43,530 bases of DNA from Flavimaribacter sp039888615 (GTDB lineage Bacteria > Pseudomonadota > Alphaproteobacteria > Rhizobiales > Rhizobiaceae): NCBI GenBank assembly GCA_039888615.1, contig JBDQQS010000028.1. One strand, 5' to 3'. The notes below the pieces were generated by a model, which worked only from the letters and a program-made list of their open reading frames with translations, was not told where the DNA came from and did not search any database. Position 1 is the first letter of the stretch. Each line of letters begins with the position of its first letter. Made by a program: the position numbers and the translations under genes. Below, one piece after another: positions 24,179 through 32,451 of this stretch.

Positions 24179-25315
24179 TTACTGCAGGGCCTGAAGGGCC
24201 GGGTTCGCGGCGAGTTTTTCCAGCGCCTCGACATATTCGAGCTGCAATTTATACATCACGTCGCGCACGGTGGTCGCTTCGTTCATTTCGCCGACGACCT
24301 GTCCCACGGGCGAGGTGTAATATTCGACGTTCTCGGCCCGGTCGATCCGCGCGCGCGCTTCCAGGAATAGAAGGCCCTGAAGCGGGGCAGGGAGGTAGGC
24401 GGGCGCGCCCTCGGCTTCGAATGCCTCGCTCAGCTTGCTGCGCAGCATGCGCACCGGCTTGCCGCTGAGCACCTTGCGGCGCACCGCGTCGTCGGCGCGG
24501 GCGCGGAACATCGCCTCGCGCTCGAATTCCGACAGCTCGCTTTCCATCGTGGTGAGCCAGATGCTTCCGGTCCAGACGCCCTGCGCGCCCATCGCCTGCG
24601 CCGCCGCGATCTGCGAGCCGCGATTGATGCCGCCGGCGGCCAGCACCGCCATGTCGCCTGCCGCCGCCTCGACGATCTGGGGCACCAGCATGAAGGTGGG
24701 CACGGTGCCGGTGTGCCCGCCCGCCTCGCCGCCCTGCGCGATCAGAACGTCGGCGCCCGCGGCGCGGTGGTGCTTGACATGTTCGGGCTTGCCGCAGAGC
24801 GCGCCGACAACGATGCCTTCACCGTGAAGCTCATCCACAAGGTCGGTGGGCATCGGGCCAAGGGCGCTGACATACATGCGGATATTGGGGTGCTTGCGGG
24901 CGATCTTCAGCAATTCGCGTGCGCCGGCCGGGGTCAGGTTCTTCTCGCGCTTGGCGATCCGGGCCTTGAGTTCGGCGGCCTGATCGTCGGGCAGGCGCGG
25001 AATGCCCGCATCATCCAGCAGCTTCGTCACGAAATCGCGGTGCTGCGCCGGGACCATGTCGAGCAGCGGCAGCTCGGACTCCTCGGCGTCCTTGCTGTAA
25101 TTGGCGGGGATCAGGAAATCGATGCCATAGGGTTTGCCATCGGTGTGGCGGTCGATCCAGTCCAGCTCCTGCTCAAGCTGATCGGGCGGGAACATCACCG
25201 CGCCCAACACGCCGAATCCGCCCGCCCGGGACACTTCGACGACGACATCGCGGCAATGGCTGAAGGCGAAGATCGGGGTCTCGATGCCCAGCTTCGTCAT
25301 GAGATCAATGGTCAT
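24179..25315 (-). CDS. NAD(P)H-dependent flavin oxidoreductase (nitronate-monooxygenase-like)
   Basis: A 378-residue TIM-barrel FMN protein of the nitronate monooxygenase / 2-nitropropane dioxygenase superfamily: GFGVLGAVM, the catalytic-type His in AQGGEAGGHTG, VLAAGGINRG and GAQGVWTGS for FMN phosphate binding. Relatives in degradation clusters act as enone or dienoyl reductases rather than on nitronates, so the specific reaction is open. The ATG at 25315 has GAGGAA upstream. Third gene of the minus-strand operon led by the thiolase-fold gene. Confidence 0.82.
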   Translation of the reverse strand: MTIDLMTKLGIETPIFAFSHCRDVVVEVSRAGGFGVLGAVMFPPDQLEQELDWIDRHTDGKPYGIDFLIPANYSKDAEESELPLLDMVPAQHRDFVTKLLDDAGIPRLPDDQAAELKARIAKREKNLTPAGARELLKIARKHPNIRMYVSALGPMPTDLVDELHGEGIVVGALCGKPEHVKHHRAAGADVLIAQGGEAGGHTGTVPTFMLVPQIVEAAAGDMAVLAAGGINRGSQIAAAQAMGAQGVWTGSIWLTTMESELSEFEREAMFRARADDAVRRKVLSGKPVRMLRSKLSEAFEAEGAPAYLPAPLQGLLFLEARARIDRAENVEYYTSPVGQVVGEMNEATTVRDVMYKLQLEYVEALEKLAANPALQALQ

Positions 25316-25359
25316 TCGGTTCCTCGTAAGTTGTTGCTTTGACGTGTTGAAACTTGGCG

Positions 25360-25776
25360 CTACCCGCCCGCCGGGTGCAGCACCGGCAGGGTGAAGCCGC
25401 CCGCCTGATCGGTAAAGCCGACCCGCAGGGGCAGGCCGATGGAGGGTGACATGCCGTCCGGCGGCACCAGCCGGCAGGCGAGCCTGACGCTTTCCTCCAT
25501 ATCGGCGATCCCGATCAAGTAGGGCGTCTCGCCCCGAAGCGCGGAGTCATAGGCGTGGTGGATCGTCGTCCAGCTGTGCAGGGTGCCGCGCCCGCTTGCG
25601 CGCTGCCATTCGCTGCGCAGCGAGAAGCAATGCGTGCAGACCGGGCGGGGGTAATGGCGCCATGTGCCGCAATCGGCGCAGCGCTGGAACATCAGTTCAT
25701 GCCGGGCGAGCGCGCCCCAATAGGGCTGTGAATCGCGGGTCGGTTCAGGTGCGGCGATCCGGGGTTCGGTTGTCAT
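25360..25776 (-). CDS. Zn-ribbon/OB-fold (DUF35) acyl-CoA-associated protein
   Basis: A 138-residue DUF35 protein. A zinc ribbon CADC (about 33-36) and CTHC (about 47-50) precedes an OB fold with GRGTLHSWTTIHH. DUF35 proteins bind CoA esters and pair with thiolase-fold partners. The thiolase-like gene lies one base upstream, as in the Ltp2-type aldolase pairs of steroid side-chain degradation. The two are probably one complex. Confidence 0.88.
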   Translation of the reverse strand: MTTEPRIAAPEPTRDSQPYWGALARHELMFQRCADCGTWRHYPRPVCTHCFSLRSEWQRASGRGTLHSWTTIHHAYDSALRGETPYLIGIADMEESVRLACRLVPPDGMSPSIGLPLRVGFTDQAGGFTLPVLHPAGG

Positions 25777-25777
25777 C

Positions 25778-26935
25778 TCAGCCTCTCCTCAGGATGGCGA
25801 CCGCGCCGTCGCCCATATCGCCAAAGCCGGTGACAAGGCCGGTCTGAGCGCCGGGCACCTGGGCCGGTCCGGCGGCGTGGCGGAGCTGGCGCACCAGTTC
25901 GGTCACATGGTTGTAGCCCGCCATATGCGCCTGCGAGAGCAGGCCGCCATGGGTGTTGACCGGCAACGCGCCGCCCGGTCTGAGCACCCCGCTTTGAACG
26001 AAAGCGCCGCCTTCGCCCTTTTCGCAAAAGCCCAGGTCTTCGATCTGGCAAAGGACGATATAGGTGAAGCAATCATAGATCTCGGCGAGGTCGATGTCCT
26101 CGGGCCCGATCCCGGCCATGGCGAAGGCGCGTTCTGCGGCCCGCGCGGTGCCCAGCGTGGTCAGGTCGGCGCGCTGGCTGATGGCGAGCGGCTCGTCAGG
26201 ATGGCCCTCGGCCACCCCGGCGACAAGAACCGGGTGCTGCGCGAGGTCGGGCGCGGTTTGCGCTGTGCTGACGATGAAGGCCGCGCCGCCATTGCTTTCG
26301 ATGCTGCAATCGAACAGCCGCAGCGGGTCGGCGATCACGCGCGACGCCTGATGATCCTCGACAATCATCGGCGCGGTCATCAGGGCCATGGGATTGCGCA
26401 TGGCATGGAGGCGGGTGGAAAGGGCGATTTCGGCGAAATCGGCGCTGGTCGTGCCGAACAGTTCCATATGGCGGCGGGCCATGGGCGCATAGAGCTGCGC
26501 CGGGGCGGACATGCCGGAGGGCTGTTCAAATTCCCGCACCGCCTTGAACTGCGGAAAGGCGTTGAGCCGCGCGCCGATCTTGCGCTCCATCCCGTTGCGG
26601 CCCAGCGAGACCAGCACATGACGGCACAGGCCCGCATGGATCGCCAGCGCGGCGCATTGGATCGCGGCGACGGCGCTGGCCCCGCCCAGCGGCGTGTGGG
26701 CCGAGAATTTCAGATCGCCGAGACCGAGATTGGTGATGATGTCTTCGGCGCAGGCCCCGGCGGGTCCGAACGGGATCAGCCCGTCAATGTCGCGGGGCTG
26801 CAATCCGGCATCCGAGATGGCCAGCAGGGCGGCGCCAAGTTCCAGTGCCAGCTCACTTTGTTCGGGTGCAGAGCGGGAATATCCCACCTCGCCGATACCC
26901 GTGATGGCCGCCGCTGTGGACAGCGTCGATGACAT
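25778..26935 (-). CDS. Thiolase-fold protein, Ltp2-like partner of DUF35
   Basis: A 385-residue thiolase-like protein: SAHTPLGGASAVAAIQ (no nucleophilic Cys), EIYDCFTYIVLCQIEDLGF, CEKGEGGAF and NTHGGLLSQAHMAG. These features match the Ltp2 group, which cleaves beta-hydroxyacyl-CoA by retro-aldol reaction with a DUF35 partner. The ATG at 26935 follows GGGAGGGG; a longer frame to 27031 runs through the operator region and was rejected. First gene of the minus-strand operon that is divergent from TRAP system 2. Confidence 0.85.
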   Translation of the reverse strand: MSSTLSTAAAITGIGEVGYSRSAPEQSELALELGAALLAISDAGLQPRDIDGLIPFGPAGACAEDIITNLGLGDLKFSAHTPLGGASAVAAIQCAALAIHAGLCRHVLVSLGRNGMERKIGARLNAFPQFKAVREFEQPSGMSAPAQLYAPMARRHMELFGTTSADFAEIALSTRLHAMRNPMALMTAPMIVEDHQASRVIADPLRLFDCSIESNGGAAFIVSTAQTAPDLAQHPVLVAGVAEGHPDEPLAISQRADLTTLGTARAAERAFAMAGIGPEDIDLAEIYDCFTYIVLCQIEDLGFCEKGEGGAFVQSGVLRPGGALPVNTHGGLLSQAHMAGYNHVTELVRQLRHAAGPAQVPGAQTGLVTGFGDMGDGAVAILRRG

Positions 26936-27002
26936 GAGGTCCCCTCCCTTTATGCGCCTGCCTGACGGCCTGTTTCGCATGCCGGATTGATACATATTCA
27001 AT

Positions 27003-27016
27003 GTTGATCTGTCAAC
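27003..27016. promoter_or_regulatory. Candidate MarR operator D
   Basis: GTTGATCTGTCAAC fits the island consensus fully. It lies in the divergent gap between the thiolase-fold gene and TRAP system 2. On the minus strand its TTGACA and TATCAA, spaced 17 bases, form a plausible promoter for the leftward operon. Confidence 0.7.
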
Positions 27017-27032
27017 AGTGCTGTGTAACAAT

Positions 27033-27046
27033 GTTGATACGGCAAC
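27033..27046. promoter_or_regulatory. Candidate MarR operator E
   Basis: GTTGATACGGCAAC matches 11 of 12 defined positions. Its centre is exactly 30 bases from that of operator D, about three helical turns, so two dimers could lie on the same DNA face. TGTAAC stands just upstream in the rightward direction. Confidence 0.62.
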
Positions 27047-27130
27047 AATGATCAGCTACGCTTTCGGACGTCCGGCATTGAGCTAAATGCCGGAAAAAGA
27101 GCCGGGAAAACCCGGTAAGGGAGGAGAATC

Positions 27131-27664
27131 ATGACAGGGTCCACGGACGCGACTCCGACGGTGCTGGACAGGATCGACTTCGGCCTTCGCCGGGTCGAAC
27201 GCTGGACGGCGCTTATCGCCGGGGCATTCGTTATGGTCATCACAGCTTTCGGCGTTGCCGAAGTGGTGATGCGTAAACTTTTCAACGCGCCGATCTTCGG
27301 GCAGATCGACTTCGTGGCGCAGTCGATGGTGCCGGTGGCGCTGCTTGGCATGGCCTATTGCCAGAACTTGGCGGGCAATGTGCGGATGACGCTGGTGATC
27401 GACCGTGTCGGGCCGCAGGCGCGGCGCGCGCTGGAGCTCTTCGCGACACTGATCGCGCTGATCCTGATCGCCTATGTCACCTATGCCTCGTTCACGCAGA
27501 CCGAGAAACTGGTGTCGCTTGGCGGCACGACCCCGACGGCCAAGCTGCCGCTCTGGATCCCGAGCGCGGTGGCCCCCATCGCCCTTGTGCTTCTGACCTT
27601 GCGACTGGCCATCCAGCTTGTCCGGCCGCCGGTGCCGCAGGCCGATGATGCCATCATCGAGTGA
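27131..27664 (+). CDS. dctQ: TRAP transporter small membrane subunit (DctQ-type), system 2
   Basis: A 177-residue four-helix membrane protein of the DctQ family (VAEVVMRKLFNAPIFGQID near helix 1-2, then GMAYCQNLAGNVRMTLVID). A cytoplasmic N-terminal extension of about 25 residues is present. GGGAGGAG precedes the ATG. First gene of the order dctQ-dctM-dctP, the reverse of systems 1 and 3, so system 2 is not a simple duplicate of them. Confidence 0.88.
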   Translation: MTGSTDATPTVLDRIDFGLRRVERWTALIAGAFVMVITAFGVAEVVMRKLFNAPIFGQIDFVAQSMVPVALLGMAYCQNLAGNVRMTLVIDRVGPQARRALELFATLIALILIAYVTYASFTQTEKLVSLGGTTPTAKLPLWIPSAVAPIALVLLTLRLAIQLVRPPVPQADDAIIE

Positions 27665-27726
27665 TCAGGGCGATCTGACCAAAACAATAAAGGGCTGCCC
27701 GAGCGGGGTAGTGGGAGGAGAATATC

Positions 27727-29025
27727 ATGGAAGGTGAACTGGTCGGCATTCTGGGCTTCGTGGCGATGCTGTCGCTGGTCGCTCTGGGCGTGCCCATCGC
27801 ATTTTCGGCCGGTATCGTCGGGTTGGCCGGTCTGCTCTATCTGCGGCCGGTGGGCGCGGTGCTTTCGATTGTCGGGGGCGTGCCCTATCACACGGCGGCG
27901 ACCTATTCGCTGACGGTCGTGCCATTGTTCATAGCAATCGGGTTCTTATCGTTTCATGCGGGCATAACCACGGGGGCCTTCAAGGCCGCCAAGCTGTGGC
28001 TCGGGCGTATTCCGGGCGGGCTTGCCACCGCGACGATCTTTGCCTCGGCCGGGTTTGCCGCGGTCTCGGGATCGAGCACGGCCTCGACCGCCGTTTTCAC
28101 CCGCCTTGCGGTCCCCGAGATGGAGAAGTCCGGTTATAACCGTGCGCTGGCGGCGGGCGTCTGCGCCGTGGGCGGCACGCTGGCCGCGCTGATCCCGCCA
28201 AGCGCCATCCTGGTCATCTATGGCATCCTGGTCGAGGAATCGATCGGGGCGCTGTTGCTGGCCGGGATCATCCCCGGTCTGATCTCGCTTCTTGTCTATG
28301 CGGTGGTCATCGCCGTGGTTTCGTTCCTGCGCCCCGAGTGGACGCCGCAACAGCCGCGCGTGTCCTGGGGCGAGAAGTTCAAGTCGCTCTCCGGGGTCTG
28401 GGGCATCTTCGTCGTGGTCGGCGTGATCTTTGCCGGGACCTATTTCGGCTGGGCCACGCCCACGGAATCGGCCGCGCTGGCGGTGGTGGTGGTGCTGATC
28501 ATGGCCATCGTCGCGGGCATGACCTGGCCGCAGTTCCGCGAGGGGCTGGTGGATACGGTCAAGACCACGGCGATGATCTTCACGATCATCTGGGCGGTGC
28601 ATATCTTCGTGCGCTTCCTGGCCTTCACCGGGCTGACCAACACGATCACCAACACGATTGTCGAGCTGGACATGTCGCCGCAACACCTGATGGTGGCGAT
28701 CGTGATCCTGTACCTGCTGCTGGGCATGGTGCTTGACGGGCTGGGCATCCTGATCCTGACGCTGCCGATCATCTATCCGGTGGTCACCGCGCTCGGGTTC
28801 AATTCGATCTGGTTCGGGGTGCTGGTGGTGAAGTTGATCGAGATCGGGCTTGTGACCCCTCCGATCGGGCTGAACTGCTACATCGTCAATTCGGTCAGGC
28901 CCGACATCAAGCTGGGAGAAGTGTTCCGAGGTGTCGCTCCGTTCCTGGTCGGCGAGATCGTGATTGTCACCATCATCCTGTTTTTTCCAGAACTAGTCCT
29001 GTTCCTGCCTAACCGGATGAACTGA
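27727..29025 (+). CDS. dctM: TRAP transporter large membrane subunit (DctM-type), system 2
   Basis: A 432-residue DctM protein with 12-13 membrane segments: GFAAVSGSSTASTAVFTRLA, VGGTLAALIPPSA and VTPPIGLNCYIV. It would be the transport channel for the substrate bound by the gene-29134 product. GGGAGGAG precedes the ATG at 27727. It follows dctQ by 62 bases. Confidence 0.92.
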   Translation: MEGELVGILGFVAMLSLVALGVPIAFSAGIVGLAGLLYLRPVGAVLSIVGGVPYHTAATYSLTVVPLFIAIGFLSFHAGITTGAFKAAKLWLGRIPGGLATATIFASAGFAAVSGSSTASTAVFTRLAVPEMEKSGYNRALAAGVCAVGGTLAALIPPSAILVIYGILVEESIGALLLAGIIPGLISLLVYAVVIAVVSFLRPEWTPQQPRVSWGEKFKSLSGVWGIFVVVGVIFAGTYFGWATPTESAALAVVVVLIMAIVAGMTWPQFREGLVDTVKTTAMIFTIIWAVHIFVRFLAFTGLTNTITNTIVELDMSPQHLMVAIVILYLLLGMVLDGLGILILTLPIIYPVVTALGFNSIWFGVLVVKLIEIGLVTPPIGLNCYIVNSVRPDIKLGEVFRGVAPFLVGEIVIVTIILFFPELVLFLPNRMN

Positions 29026-29053
29026 GGTACCGTTAGATTGAGTTCATTATAAC

Positions 29054-29067
29054 GTTGACTGCTCAAC
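29054..29067 (+). promoter_or_regulatory. Candidate MarR operator F (dctP2)
   Basis: GTTGACTGCTCAAC matches 11 of 12 defined positions. TATAAC (29048-29053) abuts it on the left, the same layout as at sites A and B. It lies 67 bases before dctP2, so dctP2 has its own regulated promoter in addition to read-through from dctQ-dctM. Confidence 0.68.
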
Positions 29068-29133
29068 AACAGCGTGGTTTAATTTCCATGGGTGCTCCGG
29101 ACAGGCAGACCCAAACAATGGGAGGAGAACATT

Positions 29134-30192
29134 ATGAAAAATCTCAGAATTTCATCGCTGGTCGGCGCTGCATTGGTGGCCGGATCGGTCATGACCGCCA
29201 CCACGGTTGTTCCGGGCGCGGCCACGGCCGCCGAGGTCGAGGGTCCGTCGGTCAAGTGGCTTGCAGGTCTGTGGGGCACCCGGCGCGGTATGACCGAGGG
29301 CGTCGAGTATCTGTCGGCGCAGGCGAAGGAAAAGACGGACGGCGCGTTCGATATTTCGCTGCAATATGGCGGTGCGCTGGCCGGGCAGTTCGAGATGCTT
29401 GAGGGCATCGAATCCGGGGCCTTCGAGGTTGGGATCGCCTGTACGGCTTTCGCAGCGGGCAAGCTGCCGCTGCTGTCGGGTCTTGAACTGCCGTTCATCC
29501 CCGCCGACACGATCGAGAAACGCCGCGCGCTTCAGGAAGCCTACATGGCCCAGCCCGAAATCGTGTCGGAGCTTGAGAAGTGGAACGCGGTGGCGCTGGC
29601 CAGTGTCCTGCTGCCGAACTACCAGGTCATGGGCCGGGGCAAGCCGCCGGTCGCGCTGGCCGATTACGACGGTCTGCGCCTGAACTCGACCGGCCAGGTT
29701 GCCGAGGCTATGCGCCTGCTGGGCGTGTCGGTTTCGTCCTCGCCGACCACCGATCTCTATCAGGCGATGGAGCGCGGCGTGATCGACGGCATGGTCTATC
29801 CGTTCACCGGGCCGTTCTTCTCCAACAAGTGGAACGAGATCGCCGAATGGTACACCACCAACCTCTCACCGGGGTCGGCCGTGTGCTTCGTGCTGGCCAA
29901 CAAGGATGCGTATGACTCGCTGCCCGACCAGTACAAGGGTCTGCTGGCCGATCTGCGCAGCGGGGCGCTGGACGCCAATATCGCGGAGTTCAAGAAGGAA
30001 GACGATGTGAACCTTCCGATCCTGGCCGAGGACGGGGTGCAGCCGATCACCTACACCGCCGAAGAACTGGCCGGTCTGCGCGAAATGGGCGGTCAGCCGA
30101 TCTGGACCGCCTGGGCCGAAGCGCGCGAGGCCGAAGGGCTGCCGGGCGACCGCATGCTGGAAATGATCCTGACGGACAATTACGGCAACTGA
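29134..30192 (+). CDS. dctP: TRAP transporter substrate-binding protein (DctP-type), system 2
   Basis: A 352-residue binding protein with a signal peptide (about 1-33, ending GAATAAE). The family segment is present (DYDGLRLNSTGQVAEAM, then PTTDLYQAMERGVIDGM) but the arginine that binds a ligand carboxylate is Asn (LRLN; LRLR in systems 1 and 3). This suggests a ligand without a carboxylate in that position. GGGAGGAG precedes the ATG at 29134; a longer frame from 29092 is not credible. Confidence 0.88.
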   Translation: MKNLRISSLVGAALVAGSVMTATTVVPGAATAAEVEGPSVKWLAGLWGTRRGMTEGVEYLSAQAKEKTDGAFDISLQYGGALAGQFEMLEGIESGAFEVGIACTAFAAGKLPLLSGLELPFIPADTIEKRRALQEAYMAQPEIVSELEKWNAVALASVLLPNYQVMGRGKPPVALADYDGLRLNSTGQVAEAMRLLGVSVSSSPTTDLYQAMERGVIDGMVYPFTGPFFSNKWNEIAEWYTTNLSPGSAVCFVLANKDAYDSLPDQYKGLLADLRSGALDANIAEFKKEDDVNLPILAEDGVQPITYTAEELAGLREMGGQPIWTAWAEAREAEGLPGDRMLEMILTDNYGN

Positions 30193-30210
30193 TCCGGCCG
30201 TATCCGACAT

Positions 30211-30243
30211 GTCTGCACCGCGCCGCTGGCGCGCGGTGCAGAC
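30211..30243 (+). other. Hairpin after dctP, system 2
   Basis: GTCTGCACCGCGC (30211-30223) and its exact complement (30231-30243) form a 13-bp perfect stem with a 7-base loop. No T-run follows. It stands just after dctP, like the hairpin behind dctP of system 1, and before the acyl-CoA synthetase gene. It may stabilise the dctP message or attenuate read-through. Confidence 0.65.
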
Positions 30244-30312
30244 GCAACGCCACGGGCGCGGGCTGACGCCATGCGCCCTGTGACCGCACACAGACATCAA
30301 TTGGAATACGTC

Positions 30313-32451
30313 ATGCTACAATCAGGTCCGCTGCCGCAGACGGAGCATCCTCTTCGCGGCCTGTTCGCGCCCCGATCCATCGCCATTGTCGGCGCGAGCG
30401 ACCGCTCGGCCTGGGCCCGGGCGGCGCTCAGGAATCTCGACAAGGTCGGTTTCGACGGCGACATCCATCTGGTCAACCGCCGCGGCGGCGAGGTGCTGGG
30501 CCGGACTGCCCATACCAGCTGTGCCGCCATCGGGGCGCCGGTGGACGTGGCCATGCTGGTGATCCCGGCGGTCGGGCTGCTCGATGCGCTTGACGATCTG
30601 AAGCAGGCGGGCATTTCCAACGCGGTGATCCTGGCCTCGGGTTTCGGTGAAATCGGGGAAGAGGGCGCGCGGCTGGAAGCCGCGATCCGCGACCGCGCGA
30701 ATGCGCATGGGATCAACATCATCGGCCCGAACTGCCTTGGGCTTGCGAATTTCTCGGACCGCAGCGCGCTGTGGACCGGAAGCCTGCGCACCCCGGTGCG
30801 CCCCGGCAAGGTTGCCATCGTGTCGCAAAGCGGCGCGGTCGCCATTGCGATCCACCGTTTTGCGAGCCAGCAGGGCGTTGGCCATGGTTATCTGGTCTCG
30901 ACCGGGAACGAGTTGAATACCGGCGTCTGCGATGCCATCGACTACCTGCTCGAAGATCCCGGCGTCGAGGTGATCGCGCTGTTCGTCGAGGCGATCCGCG
31001 ATCCGGCGGCCTTTGCGAAAGTGGCGCGCCGTGCGATGGAGCTGGGCAAGCATATCGTCGCGCTCAAGGTGGGCCGCAGCGAGGCGACCGCGCTGGCCGC
31101 GCAGGCCCATACCGGGGCGCTGGTCGGCGATGACAAGGTGTTCGACGCCTTCTGTTCGCAATACGGCATCCTGCGCGCGGGCTCGATTGACGAGCTGGTG
31201 CATACCGCCGATCTACTGTGCAAGGCGCGGGTCGGCGCCGAGGGCGATGTGGCCATCATCTCGATCTCCGGCGGGCTGAGCGAGATCAGCGCGGACCTGG
31301 CCCATGAGGCCGGGCTTCCGCTGGCGCATTTCGCGCCTGAAACCGCCGCGCGGCTCAAGGAATTCCTGCCCGATTACGCGACGGTGCATTGCCCGCTCGA
31401 CCTGACCGGGCTGGCGGTGACAGAGCCGGACATGGCCGCCAAGGCGATCGAGGCGATTGCCGACGATCCGTCGGTCGGTGTCGTTGTCTATGTCTTCGAC
31501 GTGCCGATGGATGCCGATGACGCATCGCCCTTGTCCCTGCCGATGCTCCGCTCGGTCAGCGAGGGAGTGAAGCGCGCCTCGGCCCCGGTTCTGGTGATCG
31601 CCAACCATGCCAAGGGCTTCACGGCCGAGACCGCCGCGGTCGTCGATGAGCTTGAGCTGCCCTACCTGTCGGGCGGGTTGCAGTTCGGCCTGGCAGCGCT
31701 GGCGCTTGCCCGGGGTCAGGCGGGCCGGGTCGGTGCCTTGCCCGAACCGGCGGCGCAGGACAGTGCCAAACCGTTGGACGGGGCGCTGCCCCGGACCGAG
31801 TATGAGGCGCAGACCATGCTGCGCGGCTTTGACGTGCCGACCATTCCGGCGGCGCTGGCCGCCAGCCGGGACGAGGCCGTCCGCATGGCGGCCGGGATCG
31901 GCGGCGAGGTGGTGCTGAAGATCAGCTCGCCCCAGATCCAGCACAAGACCGAGGTGGGTGGGGTCGCGATCGGCATTGCCCAGGACGAGGTCGGCGATGC
32001 CTTCGACGCCATGATGGCGCGGGTGAAGGCCGCGAAACCCGATGCGGTTCTGGACGGTGTCCTGATTTCACCGATGCGCAAGGGCGGGGTCGAACTGTTG
32101 GTCGGCATCACCCGCGATCCGCAATGGGGCCCGACGATCACCGTCGCGCTTGGCGGTGTCTTCGTCGAGATCTTCAAGGATTTGAGCCTGCGCCTGCTGC
32201 CCGTGAGCGAAGCCGAGGTCGAGACCATGATCGGCGAACTGCGCGGGGCGAAACTGCTGAACGGCTATCGCGGCGCGCCGCAGGCCGACATCCCTGCGCT
32301 GGCGCGCGCGATCTGCCGGATCGGCGAGGCGGCGCTGTCGCTGGGCGACCGGATCGAGGCGCTTGAGGTCAATCCGCTGGTCGTCGATGGCGACCGTATC
32401 GAGGCGCTCGACGCGCTGGTTATTCCCGCACAGACCGGAGAAACATCATGA
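30313..32451 (+). CDS. Acyl-CoA synthetase (NDP-forming) / acetate-CoA ligase family
   Basis: A 712-residue fusion of the alpha and beta parts of ADP-forming acyl-CoA synthetases. A CoA-binding domain (SIAIVGASDR; SQSGAVA) comes first, then the succinyl-CoA-ligase-like region with phospho-His in AQAHTGALVG, and a C-terminal ATP-grasp (LKISSPQIQHKTEVGGV; GRDPQWG-like TRDPQWGPTITV). It would activate a carboxylic acid to its CoA ester. I chose ATG 30313; an ATG at 30271 adds residues that do not look native. No strong ribosome site is seen. Its stop overlaps the next start (ATGA). Confidence 0.87.
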   Translation: MLQSGPLPQTEHPLRGLFAPRSIAIVGASDRSAWARAALRNLDKVGFDGDIHLVNRRGGEVLGRTAHTSCAAIGAPVDVAMLVIPAVGLLDALDDLKQAGISNAVILASGFGEIGEEGARLEAAIRDRANAHGINIIGPNCLGLANFSDRSALWTGSLRTPVRPGKVAIVSQSGAVAIAIHRFASQQGVGHGYLVSTGNELNTGVCDAIDYLLEDPGVEVIALFVEAIRDPAAFAKVARRAMELGKHIVALKVGRSEATALAAQAHTGALVGDDKVFDAFCSQYGILRAGSIDELVHTADLLCKARVGAEGDVAIISISGGLSEISADLAHEAGLPLAHFAPETAARLKEFLPDYATVHCPLDLTGLAVTEPDMAAKAIEAIADDPSVGVVVYVFDVPMDADDASPLSLPMLRSVSEGVKRASAPVLVIANHAKGFTAETAAVVDELELPYLSGGLQFGLAALALARGQAGRVGALPEPAAQDSAKPLDGALPRTEYEAQTMLRGFDVPTIPAALAASRDEAVRMAAGIGGEVVLKISSPQIQHKTEVGGVAIGIAQDEVGDAFDAMMARVKAAKPDAVLDGVLISPMRKGGVELLVGITRDPQWGPTITVALGGVFVEIFKDLSLRLLPVSEAEVETMIGELRGAKLLNGYRGAPQADIPALARAICRIGEAALSLGDRIEALEVNPLVVDGDRIEALDALVIPAQTGETS

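Noticed and set aside
25321..25360. Possible further MarR operator before the flavin oxidoreductase gene
   Set aside because: The best alignment keeps only about 8 of 12 positions and no symmetry; the gene is probably transcribed from the thiolase-fold promoter.
30322..31203. Antisense frame in the acyl-CoA synthetase gene
   Set aside because: Shadow frame of a well-supported gene with conserved motifs on the plus strand.
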